From Limanda limanda (Eukaryota; Chordata; Actinopteri; Pleuronectiformes; Pleuronectidae), in NCBI RefSeq assembly GCF_963576545.1, contig NC_083638.1, positions 5,670,659-5,734,658 of the forward strand: a stretch of DNA of 64,000 nt, read 5' to 3'. A model generated the notes under the pieces. That model was not told the origin of the DNA, did no database searches, and saw only the letters and a list, made by a program, of their open reading frames with translations. How positions within the stretch are numbered: position 1 is the stretch's first letter; every line of letters begins with the position of its first letter. Made by a program: the position numbers and the translations under genes. Shown piece after piece: positions 25,295-37,840 of this stretch.

Positions 25295-26281
25295 GTTATC
25301 ATAGTAGAAAGAAGTGGTCTGATAACCTAAATTATTTATGTCATAATCATCAGCAGTGGATTTGAAAACCATCGAACACATACATTTCTCTCAATCATGA
25401 ACTAGAGAAATATACTTAACTCAATCCTATAGAAATGCCAAAATCTTTTAAGAACAACTAAGAACAAATTTGCAACAGATAATGTCTTTAAATATGCAAC
25501 ATTTGTGTCTACACCAAATAGTACACACTCCTAAATATAAGCCTACTGAATATACCTGATTGTTTGAATTAATACTAAACAATATAAGTGATGGTGCAAA
25601 GCAGGCGATGACTGAAGGTTTGACTCTGAGATCAGGCAGAGTAACAGTTTGTCTCTTTTTCCACCAGATGTTTGTGGTAATACACATTTTTTGCTGTTTA
25701 AAAGAATGTGAAGCAGGAAAAGGAAACTAGACTTGCTCATTTTTCAATGTTTTTTTTACTTTTACAATATGGTCCTTGGTGCAAACATTGCCTGAGGAAA
25801 GCCCATGGAGCTGCACTCATGTCCAGGTGCACACCCTTATGACCAATTATGTGCTGCCTTGCTGCTGAGCGCCCGGGTCAGTGCCATGACGAATGGCTGT
25901 GACCCGGATGCAGGGTCGGGGTCGCGGTGGGTTTCCATTACCTTGATTTCCATCTGTCTCTGGTCCATGTGAGGAGCGATGGAAGCCACAGGACTGTTTC
26001 AACCCCCCCAATCGGGCGCATTCATCATATTTGGAGCTGAAAAATGAAAACTAACCTTGGAGCACAGGTTTTGAAATAGGGGAAAAGAACTTAAACGCTT
26101 TTCTTTAAAAGAAAAAAAGAAAGGAGGAGGAGGAAGAAGAGGAAAATAGTATTTGAAGTGTTACAGCCGAGCGTAAAGATGAAACTGTAAAGAAGACAGA
26201 GAAGCAGGACTCGCAGCGGCTGAGGAAATATGATGTGGGGGAATCTGGGCTGCGGATGAAGCTGAGGGGGAAGATCCATCT

Positions 26282-26285
<4 letters not shown>
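25295..26285. other. Intronic DNA, nothing recognised
   Basis: No exon or element ends seen. Confidence 0.4.

Positions 26286-26322
<37 letters not shown>
26286..26322. repeat. (CT)n microsatellite
   Basis: Pure CT run of about 18 units. Confidence 0.95.
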
Positions 26323-26324
<2 letters not shown>

Positions 26325-29300
26325 AGGACGGCGGGAGAAAATTGTCGCCAGGGAGTCTGTTGGGCTGGAGGTGGATGACAGTCTCCATTTTGCGTGTATT
26401 CACTGACTGATTAGGTCCTCTGGGTAGGTGGAGAGGCTGATGGAGACGGCCCTATCTCTGCTCTCCAGACACCTCAGCGCCTGGTGTGTGTTTCCGTGTG
26501 TGCGTGGGAATGTACACCCAAGCGTTTAATTGTCTTTTTCGAAATGTCTGTGGAATTCCCTCCACTGTATGTGACATGTCATCTTTCAACAAAAGACCCC
26601 TTTTCTGGTTGTAAATTAAAAGTTGAGCAGTTTTGTACACAGGCAACCAGATGCAACACAAGCTGCTGGTTTTATTGCCTCTGTAACACCGGAACCCGGC
26701 AAGTGATGATGTTATGTTTGACATTAATACCTGCATCCATGTAAATATGGATATAAAATAATCCTAGTGAGGTTTCCACTCGTGCGTTTTATCTAAATTG
26801 ATGCTACCACAGGTTCTCCTTCATGCTCGGAAGGGGAGGGGGAGGTGAGGGCTATTCAGCTGCAATATGCAACTTTACCACTAGATGTCACTAAACTCTA
26901 CAGACTGAGCCTTTAATTAAAGACATTGACTTTTCAGCAAGAGTGCAATGTTCTCCTTTAAACATCAACAGGCTAGCTATACTACTGATACCTGATTATT
27001 TTAATGAACTGGTAGCTGTTTGGTATCTACCTATATAATATAATAAGAAATATTGGTATTGGAACATCTCTATATCAGATAAAAACTCAAGTTGTGACCT
27101 AGGCTCACATTACCCATGTTGACCCATTCAAACCAGCAATAAACAAAGATTCTTAGGTTGTGTCTTGGTAAGAATTTAAAGATGTGTGTGTGTGTTTGTG
27201 CCAGGAACACACACACACATAGGTACGGGTTCCAGCGACAGCTTTGTCATGAAGGCGCTCCCGTTAAGTAAATACAAATTCCTCATTAAACGAACACAGT
27301 CTCATGTTCTGCAAACACATCCTCAGAGTTTTCAAACATTCTGATGGAGTTTGTTTCTGTGTCCGTGCCAGATAGAGCTCTGCTGCTCGGAGAGTGTTTT
27401 GAAAAGCGTCCAAATACCAGCAGATATGTTTTCTTCACCCAAAAAAACGAAGCAGCGATTTAGAATTCCACATCAAAGTGGACGGTGGTATCGAACTCGG
27501 ACCGTCCTCTAACCCGCTGCCGCGCCGCGCCTCGGCTGCTGCAATTACCGAGTCCTAATGAGAGTGATAATTGACTGCGGCAGTCAGCAGATGAAGATAA
27601 ACTCTGTGTGAATAATGACTTCCCTAACTCCCCACCCCCCCCCCCCCCACCTGAACCTCTATTCTCCAGCTGTACTCGGTGCATCTTCCAATATGTGGTG
27701 AAGCACCTGAGTCCTCGCTGCTGGAATCTTTCCACTAAACCTCTGAGATTTCCCGTTAAACGCTCTCGATTTCACTTCAGACCCAACAGACAAAATCCCG
27801 GCGTCAAATGAGATTTTGGAAACTAGTGCGAAACATGCTAATCAGCTCAGAGAGTTTTTGGCTTTTATAGATTCCTTGCAAACCATATTTTCTAAAATAT
27901 GTTCTTGTATGTGAGCGGCATAATTTAGGAGTCATCAAATCTTTAGTTTCATCCTCAACAGTTTCAAATCCATGTTTAACCTGACTCATTCCTCACGTTT
28001 CACGAAAAATCATGCAGTAAATCACACATAAAAAAAAAAATGTCATTATCGTGTTAAATAGCACTTAGAATTATATTCTTTACGACCATATTCAGTATAA
28101 AAAGATGGACGACATGACTGACCCGCAAAAGTGAAGCCTCCTGAGTGGCTTTCTCCAGTTTAAACCCTGTCTCATCCATGATAGTGGATGGGACATGGAC
28201 CAAACCCAAAATTCAAACTACACGTCAAATAATTTTGATCTGGCTCCAAATGGCGTCATTGGCACAAAATGGCCGTGTCCGTCTCTGGGACGTGTGGCTT
28301 CATTTCTCGATAGAGTAAATGATCTTTATTTACAATCTCTGTTTATATCAATCAGATGAAATAAAGCCTGTTTGCTGTTAAGGAAAAAAAAAACACTCAC
28401 CTGGGTGTAAGAGGTCAGAATAAGAACTACGCACACATGCATAATCTGCAAAAATAATTACAACTCAAGCTATAAGCCACGAGTTGTGATCGTTGATTCA
28501 AAGCTTCGCAGCCGAACCTGAATCCTTCCACAGACTTTCCTCTCCACGGCCTTGATTCTTGTTTTTCAGGAGCAGTTTCATGTGTTTTTGTGTTTTGGCA
28601 GAAAACTGGAGAGACTCTGCAGTTTTTTTCCTTTTCTTAAAGAACATAAGGCTGGAACAGACGATCTGAAGGAGAGTAGTTTCCACTGCAGCGCGCAAAT
28701 CTTTACAAACCGACTTCCACCGTTTTGACTTTACTCTGAACCTTGGGTTTATTTAAATGTGGGCTGGTGTGTAAGTGCTGCTTCGTGCCGGAATGCCAAT
28801 AATCGCTGAAAGGAAACCGAGGCTCCATTTTTTTACACGAGCATTTGCCAATTTAGTTTTGTCTTTGTTGTGGTGCCTTTCCACAGGGAAAAGGTTCAAT
28901 CTCATAATGTCAACTGGGAAACGGGTGATTCTCTGTTCCACAAACCAAACTGCATTAGTCCGTCTCACCCTGAGGAGGTGAAGTGGATGCTCTAGTCCTC
29001 TCATGGTGCATGTACAGTTCAGGGTTCACACTTCATCCAAAAAGCAGCTGCCTTGTGTCGGGAGGTTTTACTACCTGAGAAGTTTCCCGGTTACTCTTGC
29101 AGTTTCTTTCAATCTGCATTTAAAAAAAAACAGGAGGCAAGAGGAACTTTGTTTACCATCCCCGTCCCTCATTGACATTCACTGTCCACGCCTGTGTCCT
29201 GGTGCTCGTGCAGATAGTAAACCTGAGCTGTTACGGACCAGTGTGCTCATCCCTGTCGCCCTTTCATCTCCCAGTACCCGTCCGAGTCAGGCAGTTTTGG

Positions 29301-30573
29301 GGGTTTTCAATAAAGAATTTCCCTCATATTTCAAAGCAAAATTGGGCTTCATAGACCTTTTGAATCCTGAAAGAGAGTTGACTCCCACAGGTTTCTTTTT
29401 TGTGTGTGTGTGTGGCTCCCCGTGCCGGAGGGATATCTTTTCAAATGCACCTCTGTATTCATCAGACACAACGAGTGGGCGGCAAACAAATGGATCAAGT
29501 TTTTTTTTTTTTATAAGCCAGATTGACACGGCCAAGCTCGAGTTGGCCGTTGATATTCAAGGCCACTTGACTCCTGTTCTCTGAAAGGATTTTTTTAGAG
29601 AGAAAAGCTTCAGAAAAAATCATTCTGATATCGATGTTCTCATGAGCCCCAAGTCCTCAGCTCAGACCTGCAGCAGCGTCTCCAGATGATGACGAGAATC
29701 TCATAATTCTCTATAGAATGCTCTGTGAAAGATGCTTTATTTTGAGGGTAAAGTGTGTAGAAAAAAAGCATTTCATTCTGCTTCTTAGCATGTAAATAAA
29801 ATATGTTTGAAATGCATATTTCACTCCTCTTGCCTTGTGCTGAGGAAGCAGGAATCTGGTGCAACCGGGAGGGTTTCATTGCATATTCTGCTCTGGAGGA
29901 AAACGCCTTCTGCCATGAGGAACGGTGCAAAGTGCTCGGCTGGTGAGCAGCTCTGTGTTTCATGCTTCACTTTATTTATGGATTGACGTTTTCGCACCAT
30001 CTGAGCAGGTTTCCATTGTTATACGGTGGCAGAGAGAGGTGGGCGAGCTCAAGGTGTGAGGGGGGGGGGGCACACACCTTGAAAAGCATTTCTCTCCACG
30101 TCCACAGTTCATACATCTCTCTCTCTCTCTCTCTTCCAGCTGACTGGGTCATTTCACTTTCTCCCAAATGTCCTTTTGGGCTTTATTCCCCATTACCATG
30201 TTTCCCTCAATTATGGTCGATTCATTAACATTATTCTTTAGAGCAAACAAAGGGTTCTGACGCAGGAATGTTCACATTTCCCTCAACAATACTAAATGAA
30301 AAGGTCATTTGCATTTATTTTGTTGCGTTTAATTGGACCGACCGTGTGTTTCCCTCACTCGGTGTCACTCAGAGCAGCCGTGAGAGGACAGGCGGGGGGG
30401 TTTAAGGGGCTCTGGATGGATTTTGTGGTGTTTGCCAAGTTGTTGCTATGCATTTCAGAGATGGAAAATAAAAGCTGGTAAAAGAATGGGGAGGTCGTAC
30501 GTGTTGTTCATCTGGAATGAAGCCTGTGTGGAGGAGCTGCCGGAGCCTGTTCAGACCTGCTGGAACACACAGG
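26323..30573. other. Intronic DNA with minor repeats
   Basis: A 60-bp patch near 26858-26920 (GCAATATGCAACTTTACCAC, then GCCTTTAA) resembles one end of fish MITEs such as the one at 45580. There is a run of 13 C at 27636-27648, a run of 11 G at 30060-30070 and a CT run near 30117-30134. The 193-codon frame at 29003-29584 has no family motif. Confidence 0.4.
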
Positions 30574-30759
<186 letters not shown>

Positions 30760-30861
30760 TGCAGGACATGTGTGTGTGAGCAGGAGTGAAGTGTGAGAAA
30801 CGGAGGGTGTGTGCGATTAAAGTGTTCACGAGCGCATGTGTGCGGAGCCTCCTTTGACTCT

Positions 30862-31062
30862 GTTTCACATTCACCCATTCACACACACATTCATACTGTG
30901 CATCTACTTGCAGCACTTTGTTATTCTATGGGGGGGGGCTATTGAGGGTTCAGCATCTTGCCCGAGGACACTTCAGCATGCAGATGGTTCAGACTGGGGA
31001 TCGAACCGCCGATCTTCAGGTTGGAGGACGACCACTCTACCCCCTCTGACCACAGAAGCCAA
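30862..31062 (-). mobile_element. tRNA-derived SINE-like element with B box
   Basis: On the minus strand it starts near GGCTTCTGTGGTCAGAGGGG, a degenerate tRNA-like A-box region, followed by GGTTCGATCCC (complement at 30997-31007), a good RNA polymerase III B box. The body GTGTCCTCGGGCAAGATGCT and GTGTGTGAATGGGTGAATG tail follow. The order matches fish tRNA-derived SINEs. The A box appears damaged, and no tRNA cloverleaf or intact gene is implied. Confidence 0.7.
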
Positions 31063-33278
31063 TCTTCTTGGCCGAGCTAGTTTTCTATCCCAGGGATTTT
31101 TTGAATGTGCCAGAGCCCCACCTTCCCTTTGTTGCTATGGTATTTGTCGACTCATTTGTTAAGGGCAATATGAAACTAAAAGTGAAATTGTGAAGTGAAA
31201 TATTGATATTTCTTTTTCTTCTTAAAACTGATATTCGAGTAGTTATGCTTGCAACCCCATCCAAGTCTTCAGAGCAGTAACAGCCCCACAGCAGCAGCAT
31301 GTCTCTTATTCTAAACACAGCCAACACGTTTTCTTTTATCCTCCGTCTCCCTCCACCTTTCAGCGTTTTAACATTCAGGTTTCACTTCTCCTTACACTTG
31401 CAGCTTGGCTCCAGCCATCGCATCAAAGCATTTGTCTTTGATGTAAGGGATACATGCATTAAATCTGTCTTGAGGCAAAGGAGGGGATCGTGCACCTTTC
31501 CGCTGAAGGAATGGAGATATGCGGGTTTTGTATCAGCGGAACAGGGATTACACACGAAGCAGAGGAGTATTATCGTACTTTTTTTCCCCCACTCCATGTT
31601 GGACAACAAGGCGTGCTGGCACACAAATGCTCACACATACATAATTAGGCTAGTTTTGATTTTGTTAGGAGGCGTTTTGGGCGAAGCATCTGCTCCGTTT
31701 GAAGGCGATGCACCGCAGATGGACAGGAGTAATTGCTAATGCTACGCTGTCAGAGCATCCAGGTGTGCTGGAGATCCGCCGCATCCCTTTCCATTAGGCG
31801 TGAGTGAGTGATTAGATTGCCTTCATTGTGAGTTTGTCTTCCTCAACCATTCCTGATATGATCGTTTCAATACCTCCTCTGTCTTTGGGAGGAAAGCGAC
31901 CGCTGCATCGAAATCAATTTCAATATGAAAATGTGATTAAAGACGATAAATAAACAGCGCAGCTCTCGGTGGTGTGGAGAGATTCTGACCACTGAGGGTT
32001 TTTAATGCTGCACACTGCATTCCTATTCATATCTGTCCCTCCTGCAGCCTATTTACCATAAACGTTATTGAGTTGTGTTCAGTCTGCATAACACTCAGCA
32101 TCTGCAGCTTACCTGACTTGAATACGGTGAATGAACTGTTTTATGTTTATGTGGAGATACTAATGCCTCTGCTTGGCCTGGTATCGCTCACTGGAGCATT
32201 TCAGAAAGATCTTCACTCAAATATATGGAAAAACCTGCTCAGATTTACAAGGGTACAAACATATAGTTATCCAACCAAAAAGCAAGTGCTCAATCTGGAC
32301 TAGACATATGTTTTTTTTTTATCTCTCAATACTCCTCTGCAATGTTTTCTCTTTCATTTAAAGTTTCAGACTAGATTTGAAAGAACTCTAAACATCTGTC
32401 AGTCTCAGGATTGGACATAAACCTGTCGTGGACCTGTCACGTCGAGCCATAATTCAAAACCTTGGTATTTGCACATAAACATCATATTTTGCTCTGGAAT
32501 TCAGAATAAGTGTGAATGTACCAGAGTATTTGTGTTTTTCAGGCAGAGATTCAAACCTTATTTCCTGGGAAACTGATGGGAGAGGTGAAAGAATCTTGGA
32601 ATATTAAGGAAAATTCATAAATAATCACCTGGATCTGCACCTTGAATCAGATCCACTACTACAGTCAAAGGGTTTGCAGGTCACGTCCCTCCAACCAACT
32701 CTGCTACAAATCAGTTTTGCACATTTTGCGTAATACTGCTCACATATAATCCTTAAATAACACAAACAATCCAACAATCAGACACGTGTGAACCCATCGG
32801 GCAGAAATCAAAACCACAAAACCCATAATTATAAGAGTTTTTCCCCAACACCAGCTCCAGATACGTCACCATGTGTCACAAACTGCTCCAGTGAAGTGAT
32901 GTGCACTTGTGAATGTTAACAATCCTCTTTAAACACAGCTCACTTCTAAAGCCATTGATGTAGGAAATGGTTTTTGTTCTACCTCGGCTTCACTGCAGCA
33001 TAATTTGAAGCAGACGCCCACGCAGTTTTAAAGATAAGTACTGAGGAGTAAGTCTGCTCGGCGCTGGCTCGTGAGAGTTGTGTTTGACACGTTTGCATTT
33101 AGCTCTCGTAGATCAATGGGGAAGCGGCGAGCGCTGTGAGGAACGGTGCGCTCCTTCATCACCGGGCTGTGGTGATAAACTACAGGTCGGACTTGGAAAA
33201 ATACAATAGATATTCGTCTTAATTTCAATGTTTGGTAAGAAGAGACGATTCAAAGGGAGCGTTAATCTGCTGAGGTCC
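31063..33278. other. Intronic DNA, nothing recognised
   Basis: No supported exon or element ends. Frames up to 146 codons (31299-31739) lack domains. Confidence 0.4.
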
Positions 33279-34046
33279 TAGTTTCTGGAATTTTAGGAAG
33301 TAAAAAAAAAAAAAAACTACTCAAATTAAACGCTGAGCAATAAAAACATCATTCAAAACTCTATTTTAAAGATGTATGGAATGCAGCACACGCAGCACGT
33401 TGAGTTTCAACCCTCCACTGTGCATTCTTCCATCACATGCACAGATAACTCCCAGCATCCTTCACTCTACAGCAGGGCTACTGAGGCCTGCTGTAGTGTG
33501 CAGGACTAGTCAGGTAAGTTTCCATGATATTACTCGGGAAAACATATTAGCATGCTGATTGAGGATTGTTCATCTGTTCATCTAGCCTATTTCCATTCAT
33601 TTATCCATCAATTGTAAAATATGTTTACGGACGATTCCAATTGTTAGGCTAACTATTTATATCTCTGGCATTGCATCAGTGTTTTTTTACAAACTTTTTT
33701 CTCATCTTATTCTACAGAACAATGCCACGTGCACTATCTCATGTGTGGAGACATTTCACCCCATCCAATGTAGAAGGAAAGGCTGTGTACATGTGCAAAT
33801 ACTGTGCAAAGACCTATGTTAAGAATGACACAACGATGCAGAAGCATATAGTCAAGTGCCCAAAGTTTCCTCAGGGCTCAAATCAGCCTATGACAAAACA
33901 AAATGTTTATATTTATGTCTGTATATGACAAGGTAATTACAGTTAGTATAAATTACCCACAACATTTCCAGTTTATTCCCGTCAATTCCCGTATATTCCC
34001 ATTTAAAGTTTCCAGCTCTGAATATTCCCGGATTTTTGCAACCCTA
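33279..34046 (+). mobile_element. Non-autonomous hAT element with BED-finger frame, copy B (left end degraded)
   Basis: Same family as 14554-15403 but inverted, so its BED frame is in the sense direction of the host gene. The right end TTTTTGCAACCCTA is at 34033-34046. The left end has lost the standard terminus: after CCTAGTTTCTGG it passes through a poly-A run into AATTAAACGCTGAGCAATAA. No 8-bp target duplication is visible, as expected if the left end was deleted. The internal hairpin and BED frame are preserved. Confidence 0.85.
33722..33928 (+). CDS. BED zinc-finger frame of hAT copy B, all ligands present
   Basis: A 68-codon frame starting MPRALSHVWRHF, chosen because the same ATG opens the frame in all four copies. 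Zinc ligands C25, C28, H42 and C46 are all kept, so it could encode a folded BED finger. The tail after residue 50 is low in structure. A pyrimidine-rich tract ending CTACAG (AG at 33716-33717) lies just before the ATG, and AAG/GTAATT (GT at 33933) follows the stop, so the cassette has exon-like edges. It probably derives from one exon of an autonomous hAT transposase gene; no evidence here shows it is expressed. Confidence 0.6.
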   Translation: MPRALSHVWRHFTPSNVEGKAVYMCKYCAKTYVKNDTTMQKHIVKCPKFPQGSNQPMTKQNVYIYVCI

Positions 34047-35284
34047 CTCCTCCCTCCGTTCTCTCCTCACTTCCCCTCACTCCATCATGTCTGCCGAGGA
34101 CAATGCTCAGTTTACTCCCCGGTCCCGTCCTCCATCCGTCTCATCTCCCTGCGAGCTGCACTCACAGGGGGCGGAGCTTAAACAACAGGAGCAACAGGAG
34201 CCGGCGTCGATAGCATCTGAGCAGATGTGCTGCCGACCGACCGACCGGCCCGAGATAAGAACCAGCAAACAATAGAGCTCCCACTGAAATGTGTGGTGGG
34301 AGGATGGGGAGTGGGGGGAGGAGGGAGGGTGGTGGGGGGGGCAGGAATGTGTGGAGGAGACTGATTGAGTGCAACTCCGAGAGTAATGCTCGGAATGAGA
34401 AGAGATAGCAAGAGCCGAGAGGAAGGAAAGAGGGCTGGAGCGGTGGGAGAGGTTCTCCCTTCACCTCATATCTGTGTGTCCATCACCAGCAGGACCTGGG
34501 GGGGGGGGGGTTGTTGAGTTGGTGGAGGGGCCCTTCATTCCAGCATGGGGGGGGGGCGTTGCTGGGGGGGCGCCTTAATGAAACAAGCAGCTGACGACGG
34601 ACAGGAGGACGAGCTCCTCTTTGTGGCACCTGTGTGTCGGCTTTGATTGACACGCCCTTGGTAATCCCCCCCGACCCCCCCGACATTGGAAGCTGCTCAC
34701 CTCTCACCTCTCCTCCCCCCCCCCCTAGTCTGGCTGATAAGGGAGCGAGGGAAAGAGAACCAGGGGGAGGTGAGGACGGCTGCAGCAGAGGGATGTATCG
34801 TCGCGGTAACGCCGACACATTCATCGGAGCTCGGGCGACAGCGGCAGCCTCCGTCTCCCATGGCAACGACCTCTGCAGAGCGTTATAGCCTCGGAAATTG
34901 GCCGAGAATGAGCTGAATTCCCGGTGATAAAATAAGACACCGTAACATGATTAAAGGCCCTAATGCAATCAGTATTGTTTCAACTACAGCGTTTACCTGT
35001 AATGAAAAGGGGCCGTCTTCCCCCCCGGTGCTGGGGGGGGGGGCGAGCTCGGCTGGAGGTCTGACTGGGAACATGGGGAAGCAGAGGAACTGGGAACATG
35101 GGGAAGCAGAGGACACATGTGATACCGTGGAACAGGAATCCAATTCAACACAGTCACTTCCTCCCGAGCTCCAGAGCCACGGAGGGAACACAGCTTCATT
35201 CCACTGGAGCTAAAAACAATTAGACCATTGACCCACGATGACTCTGCTTCTATTTATTTATTTGATAATCAGTTGCTTGTTTTG
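34047..35284. other. GC-rich intronic DNA with poly-G/poly-C runs
   Basis: Contains runs of 13 G (34498-34510), 11 C (34715-34725) and 11 G (35033-35043), plus purine-rich stretches near 34310-34340. Open frames here are proline- or glycine-rich by composition. A direct repeat of GGAACATGGGGAAGCAGAGGA occurs at about 35068 and 35092. Confidence 0.5.
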
Positions 35285-35430
35285 GTCTCTGGTAGGGTTG
35301 CCAACTTCTGGGAATATTCGAAGTTGGAAACTTTCCATGAGAATTAACGAGAATTAACGGGAATATACGGGAATTAACAGGAATTAACTGGAAATGTTGT
35401 GGGTAATTTATACTAACTGTATTTACCTTG

Positions 35431-35637
35431 TCATATACATACATAAATATTAACATTGTGTTTTGTCATAGGCTGATTTGAGCCCTGAGGAAACTTTGGG
35501 CACTTGACTATATGCTTCTGCATCGTTGTGTCATTCTTAACATAGGTCTTTGCACAGTATTTTCAAATGTACACAGCCTTTCCTTCTACATTGGATGGGG
35601 TGAAATGTCTCCACACATGAGAGAGTGCACGTGGCAT
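35431..35637 (-). pseudogene. BED zinc-finger frame of hAT copy C, stop at first Cys codon
   Basis: Aligned codon for codon with the frames at 14919 and 33722. Codon 25, the first zinc-ligand cysteine, is TGA (complement at 35563-35565), so the product would end before the finger forms. The remaining ligand codons are retained. Confidence 0.85.
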
Positions 35638-36153
35638 TGTTCTGTAGAATAAGATGAGAAAAAAGTTTGTAAAAAAACACTAATGCAATGCCAGAGATAT
35701 AAATAGTTCCAAACAATTGGAATCGTCTGTAAACATATTTTACAATTGATGGATAAATGAATGGAAATAGTCTAGATGAACAGATGAACAATCCTCAATC
35801 AGCATGCTAATATATTTTCCCCAGTAATATCATCTGAACTTACCTGACTAGTCCTTCACTCTACAGCAGGCCTCAGTAGCCCTGCTGTAGAGTGAAGGAT
35901 GCTGGGAGTTATCTGTGCATGTGATGGAAGAATGCACAGTGGAGGGTTGAAACTCAACGTGCATTGGTGCTGCATTCCATACATCTTTAAAATAGAGTTT
36001 TGAATGATGTTTTTATTGCTCACCGTTTAATTTGCGTATTTTTTATTTTTTTTTCAAAATTCCCCAAATTCCAGAGCTAAACTTCCCGAGCTAAACTTCC
36101 CATGGAAAGTTTCCGGAAATTTACCGGAAAGTTTCCGCCCCTTTGCAACCCTA

Positions 36154-36249
36154 ATCACATCATATCATGATTAAGCTCTTAACATTCCAGCATGTTCAGC
36201 AAGCATCAGACACACACTCAAGAGTTGAATTCCACAGACACACGCTGGT
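36154..36249. repeat. Duplicate of the intron sequence upstream of the Ig1 exon
   Basis: Matches 15404-15486 through ATCACATCATATCATGATTA and CACACTCAAGAGTTGAATTC to ACACGCTGGT. It has 13 additional bases (GTTCAGCAAGCAT, 36194-36206) flanked by CAT on both sides, so copy A may have lost them by slippage. Confidence 0.9.
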
Positions 36250-36591
36250 CGTGGCATTGTTCTGTAAAATAAGATGAGAAAAAAGTTTGTAAAAAAACAC
36301 TAATGCAATGCTAGAGATATAAATAGTTAGCCAAAGAATTGGAATAGTCTGTAAACATATTTAACAATTGATGGATAAATGAATGGAAATAGGCTAGATG
36401 AACAGATGAACAATCCTCAATCAGCATGCTAATATATTTTCCCATAGTAATATCATGGAAACTTACCTGACTAGTCCTGCACACTACAGCATTTATCAAA
36501 ATCCTGAGCTTAATATTCCCGTGGAAAGTTTCCTTAAAGTTTCCGGAAATTTACCGGAAAGTTTCCGCCCCTTTTCAACCCTAGTCTCTGG

Positions 36592-37153
36592 TCAAAGTCT
36601 CTGTCTCTCTTCAGAGGCCACAGAGCAGCACTGGGCTTCTTGACCTACTTTACACTTCACCTCAACCTCCAAATGGTTCTTAGATTCTTCTGAGGACGAC
36701 ATTAATCATCACTTTTGTCTTTCATCCTCAATATCGGGGCAAAAAAAATCTATTTGTTTTGCAGTGACACGTCAGAGTCTGATGGATGAGCCCCTGCTGA
36801 GTGGGCGTGGCCTGTGAGCGACGGGCTTGTAACGACTATTGACAGTTTTGTCTCTGTAGACGGAGAAAAGATGATCTCACAGAAAATCACCAATTTCCTT
36901 AAAACGAAAGGAATCCATTGACTTCTTAAATGTTAAGGGCTGAGTGTAGTTGCACATACTTGTATATATGTGTATATATGTATGGATATATGTATTTATA
37001 TCTGTATATATGTATCTATACATACACACACTTTACATGTAGCTGTACACTATATACTATACACACAAACATGTATATTTACACTATTTAAGCACGTGTA
37101 TATAGTATATGTGTGTTTGCATATGTTTGAGAACACGTATATGTATGTATACA
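36592..37153. other. Intronic DNA with TA/TATG-rich low complexity
   Basis: 36960-37150 is rich in GTATATATGTAT-type sequence. No gene seen. Confidence 0.5.
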
Positions 37154-37840
37154 TGTTTGTGTACATCAAAAATTATAATATGTATGTAAGTGTGTGTTTA
37201 AAATAAAATAACAAACATTATCTTGTAGGGGTGGGAATTGGCAAAAATGTGACGATTCAATAGTATTGCGATTCTGCGATATATTGCGATTTCATGTCCC
37301 CCATATTATTCAAAGGCATTACAAAAAATGAGGAAAATAAGACTGCTCAACTCACTTCAAATGTCACATTTAATTCTGTGAACAAACTTGTCTTCTACAC
37401 ATTAACTGAAGTGCAAAAACTTTGTCCTTGAACATTCAGGACACAGGACCTTTGTAATTATTTTCTGAATAGGAGACCTCTCACACTGAGCTCAATCATA
37501 TAAATAAGAGTAACCTAGAGCTTCAATCAAATTGAGACCTGCAAGGTCATGACCCAAAATGTTAAATTCATTTGGGAATATTGGCATTTTTGTTCAGAAA
37601 AAGGATTTGGTCAACATGCTCAGATGTTAAAGTGCTCCTCTGGGCCGTTACTATATCTCCTATATATATATATATTTTTTTAAATATTGCAATACTTTGT
37701 GCTACAGTATCGATATAATCGCGGGCGCAAAATATCGCGACACTGAACAGAATCGATTTTTCCCCCACCACTATGTTTTTGTACATCAAAAATTATAGTA
37801 TGTATGTAAGTGTGTGTTTAAAATACAATAACAAACATTA
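37154..37840. mobile_element. hAT-like element flanked by 67-bp direct repeats
   Basis: The inner element, about 37226-37773, begins TAGGGGTGGGAATTG and ends CCCCCACCACTA, with ATCG-rich subterminal parts like those of the TAGGGACGGG family but an unrelated core. It lies between 67-bp direct repeats, 37154-37220 and 37774-37840 (three mismatches, starting TGTTTGTGTACATC and TGTTTTTGTACATC). The repeats are far too long for a transposase target duplication. A convincing 8-bp duplication is not evident (TTATCTTG versus TGTTTTTG, 5 of 8). Confidence 0.75.

Larger units (their letters stand above)
35285..36591 (-). mobile_element. Chimeric BED-hAT element, copy C, with internal copy-A flank
   Basis: Outer bounds 35293-36583 start TAGGGTTGCC and end TTTTCAACCCTA within a perfect 8-bp target duplication GTCTCTGG (35285-35292 and 36584-36591). 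Inside, a complete element right end occurs early (ending CAACCCTA at 36153). It is followed by 96 bp of non-element DNA (36154-36249) matching the flank of copy A at 15404-15486, and then element sequence resumes in mid-body (36250-36583) to a second right end. A segment derived from copy A plus its chromosomal flank has thus been placed within an older insertion. Confidence 0.9.

Noticed and set aside
29003..29584. 193-codon frame as a gene
   Set aside because: No recognisable domain, no splice-bounded exon structure, ordinary intronic composition.
30862..31062. tRNA gene on the minus strand
   Set aside because: B box is good but the A box is damaged and the rest follows a SINE body and tail, not a cloverleaf.
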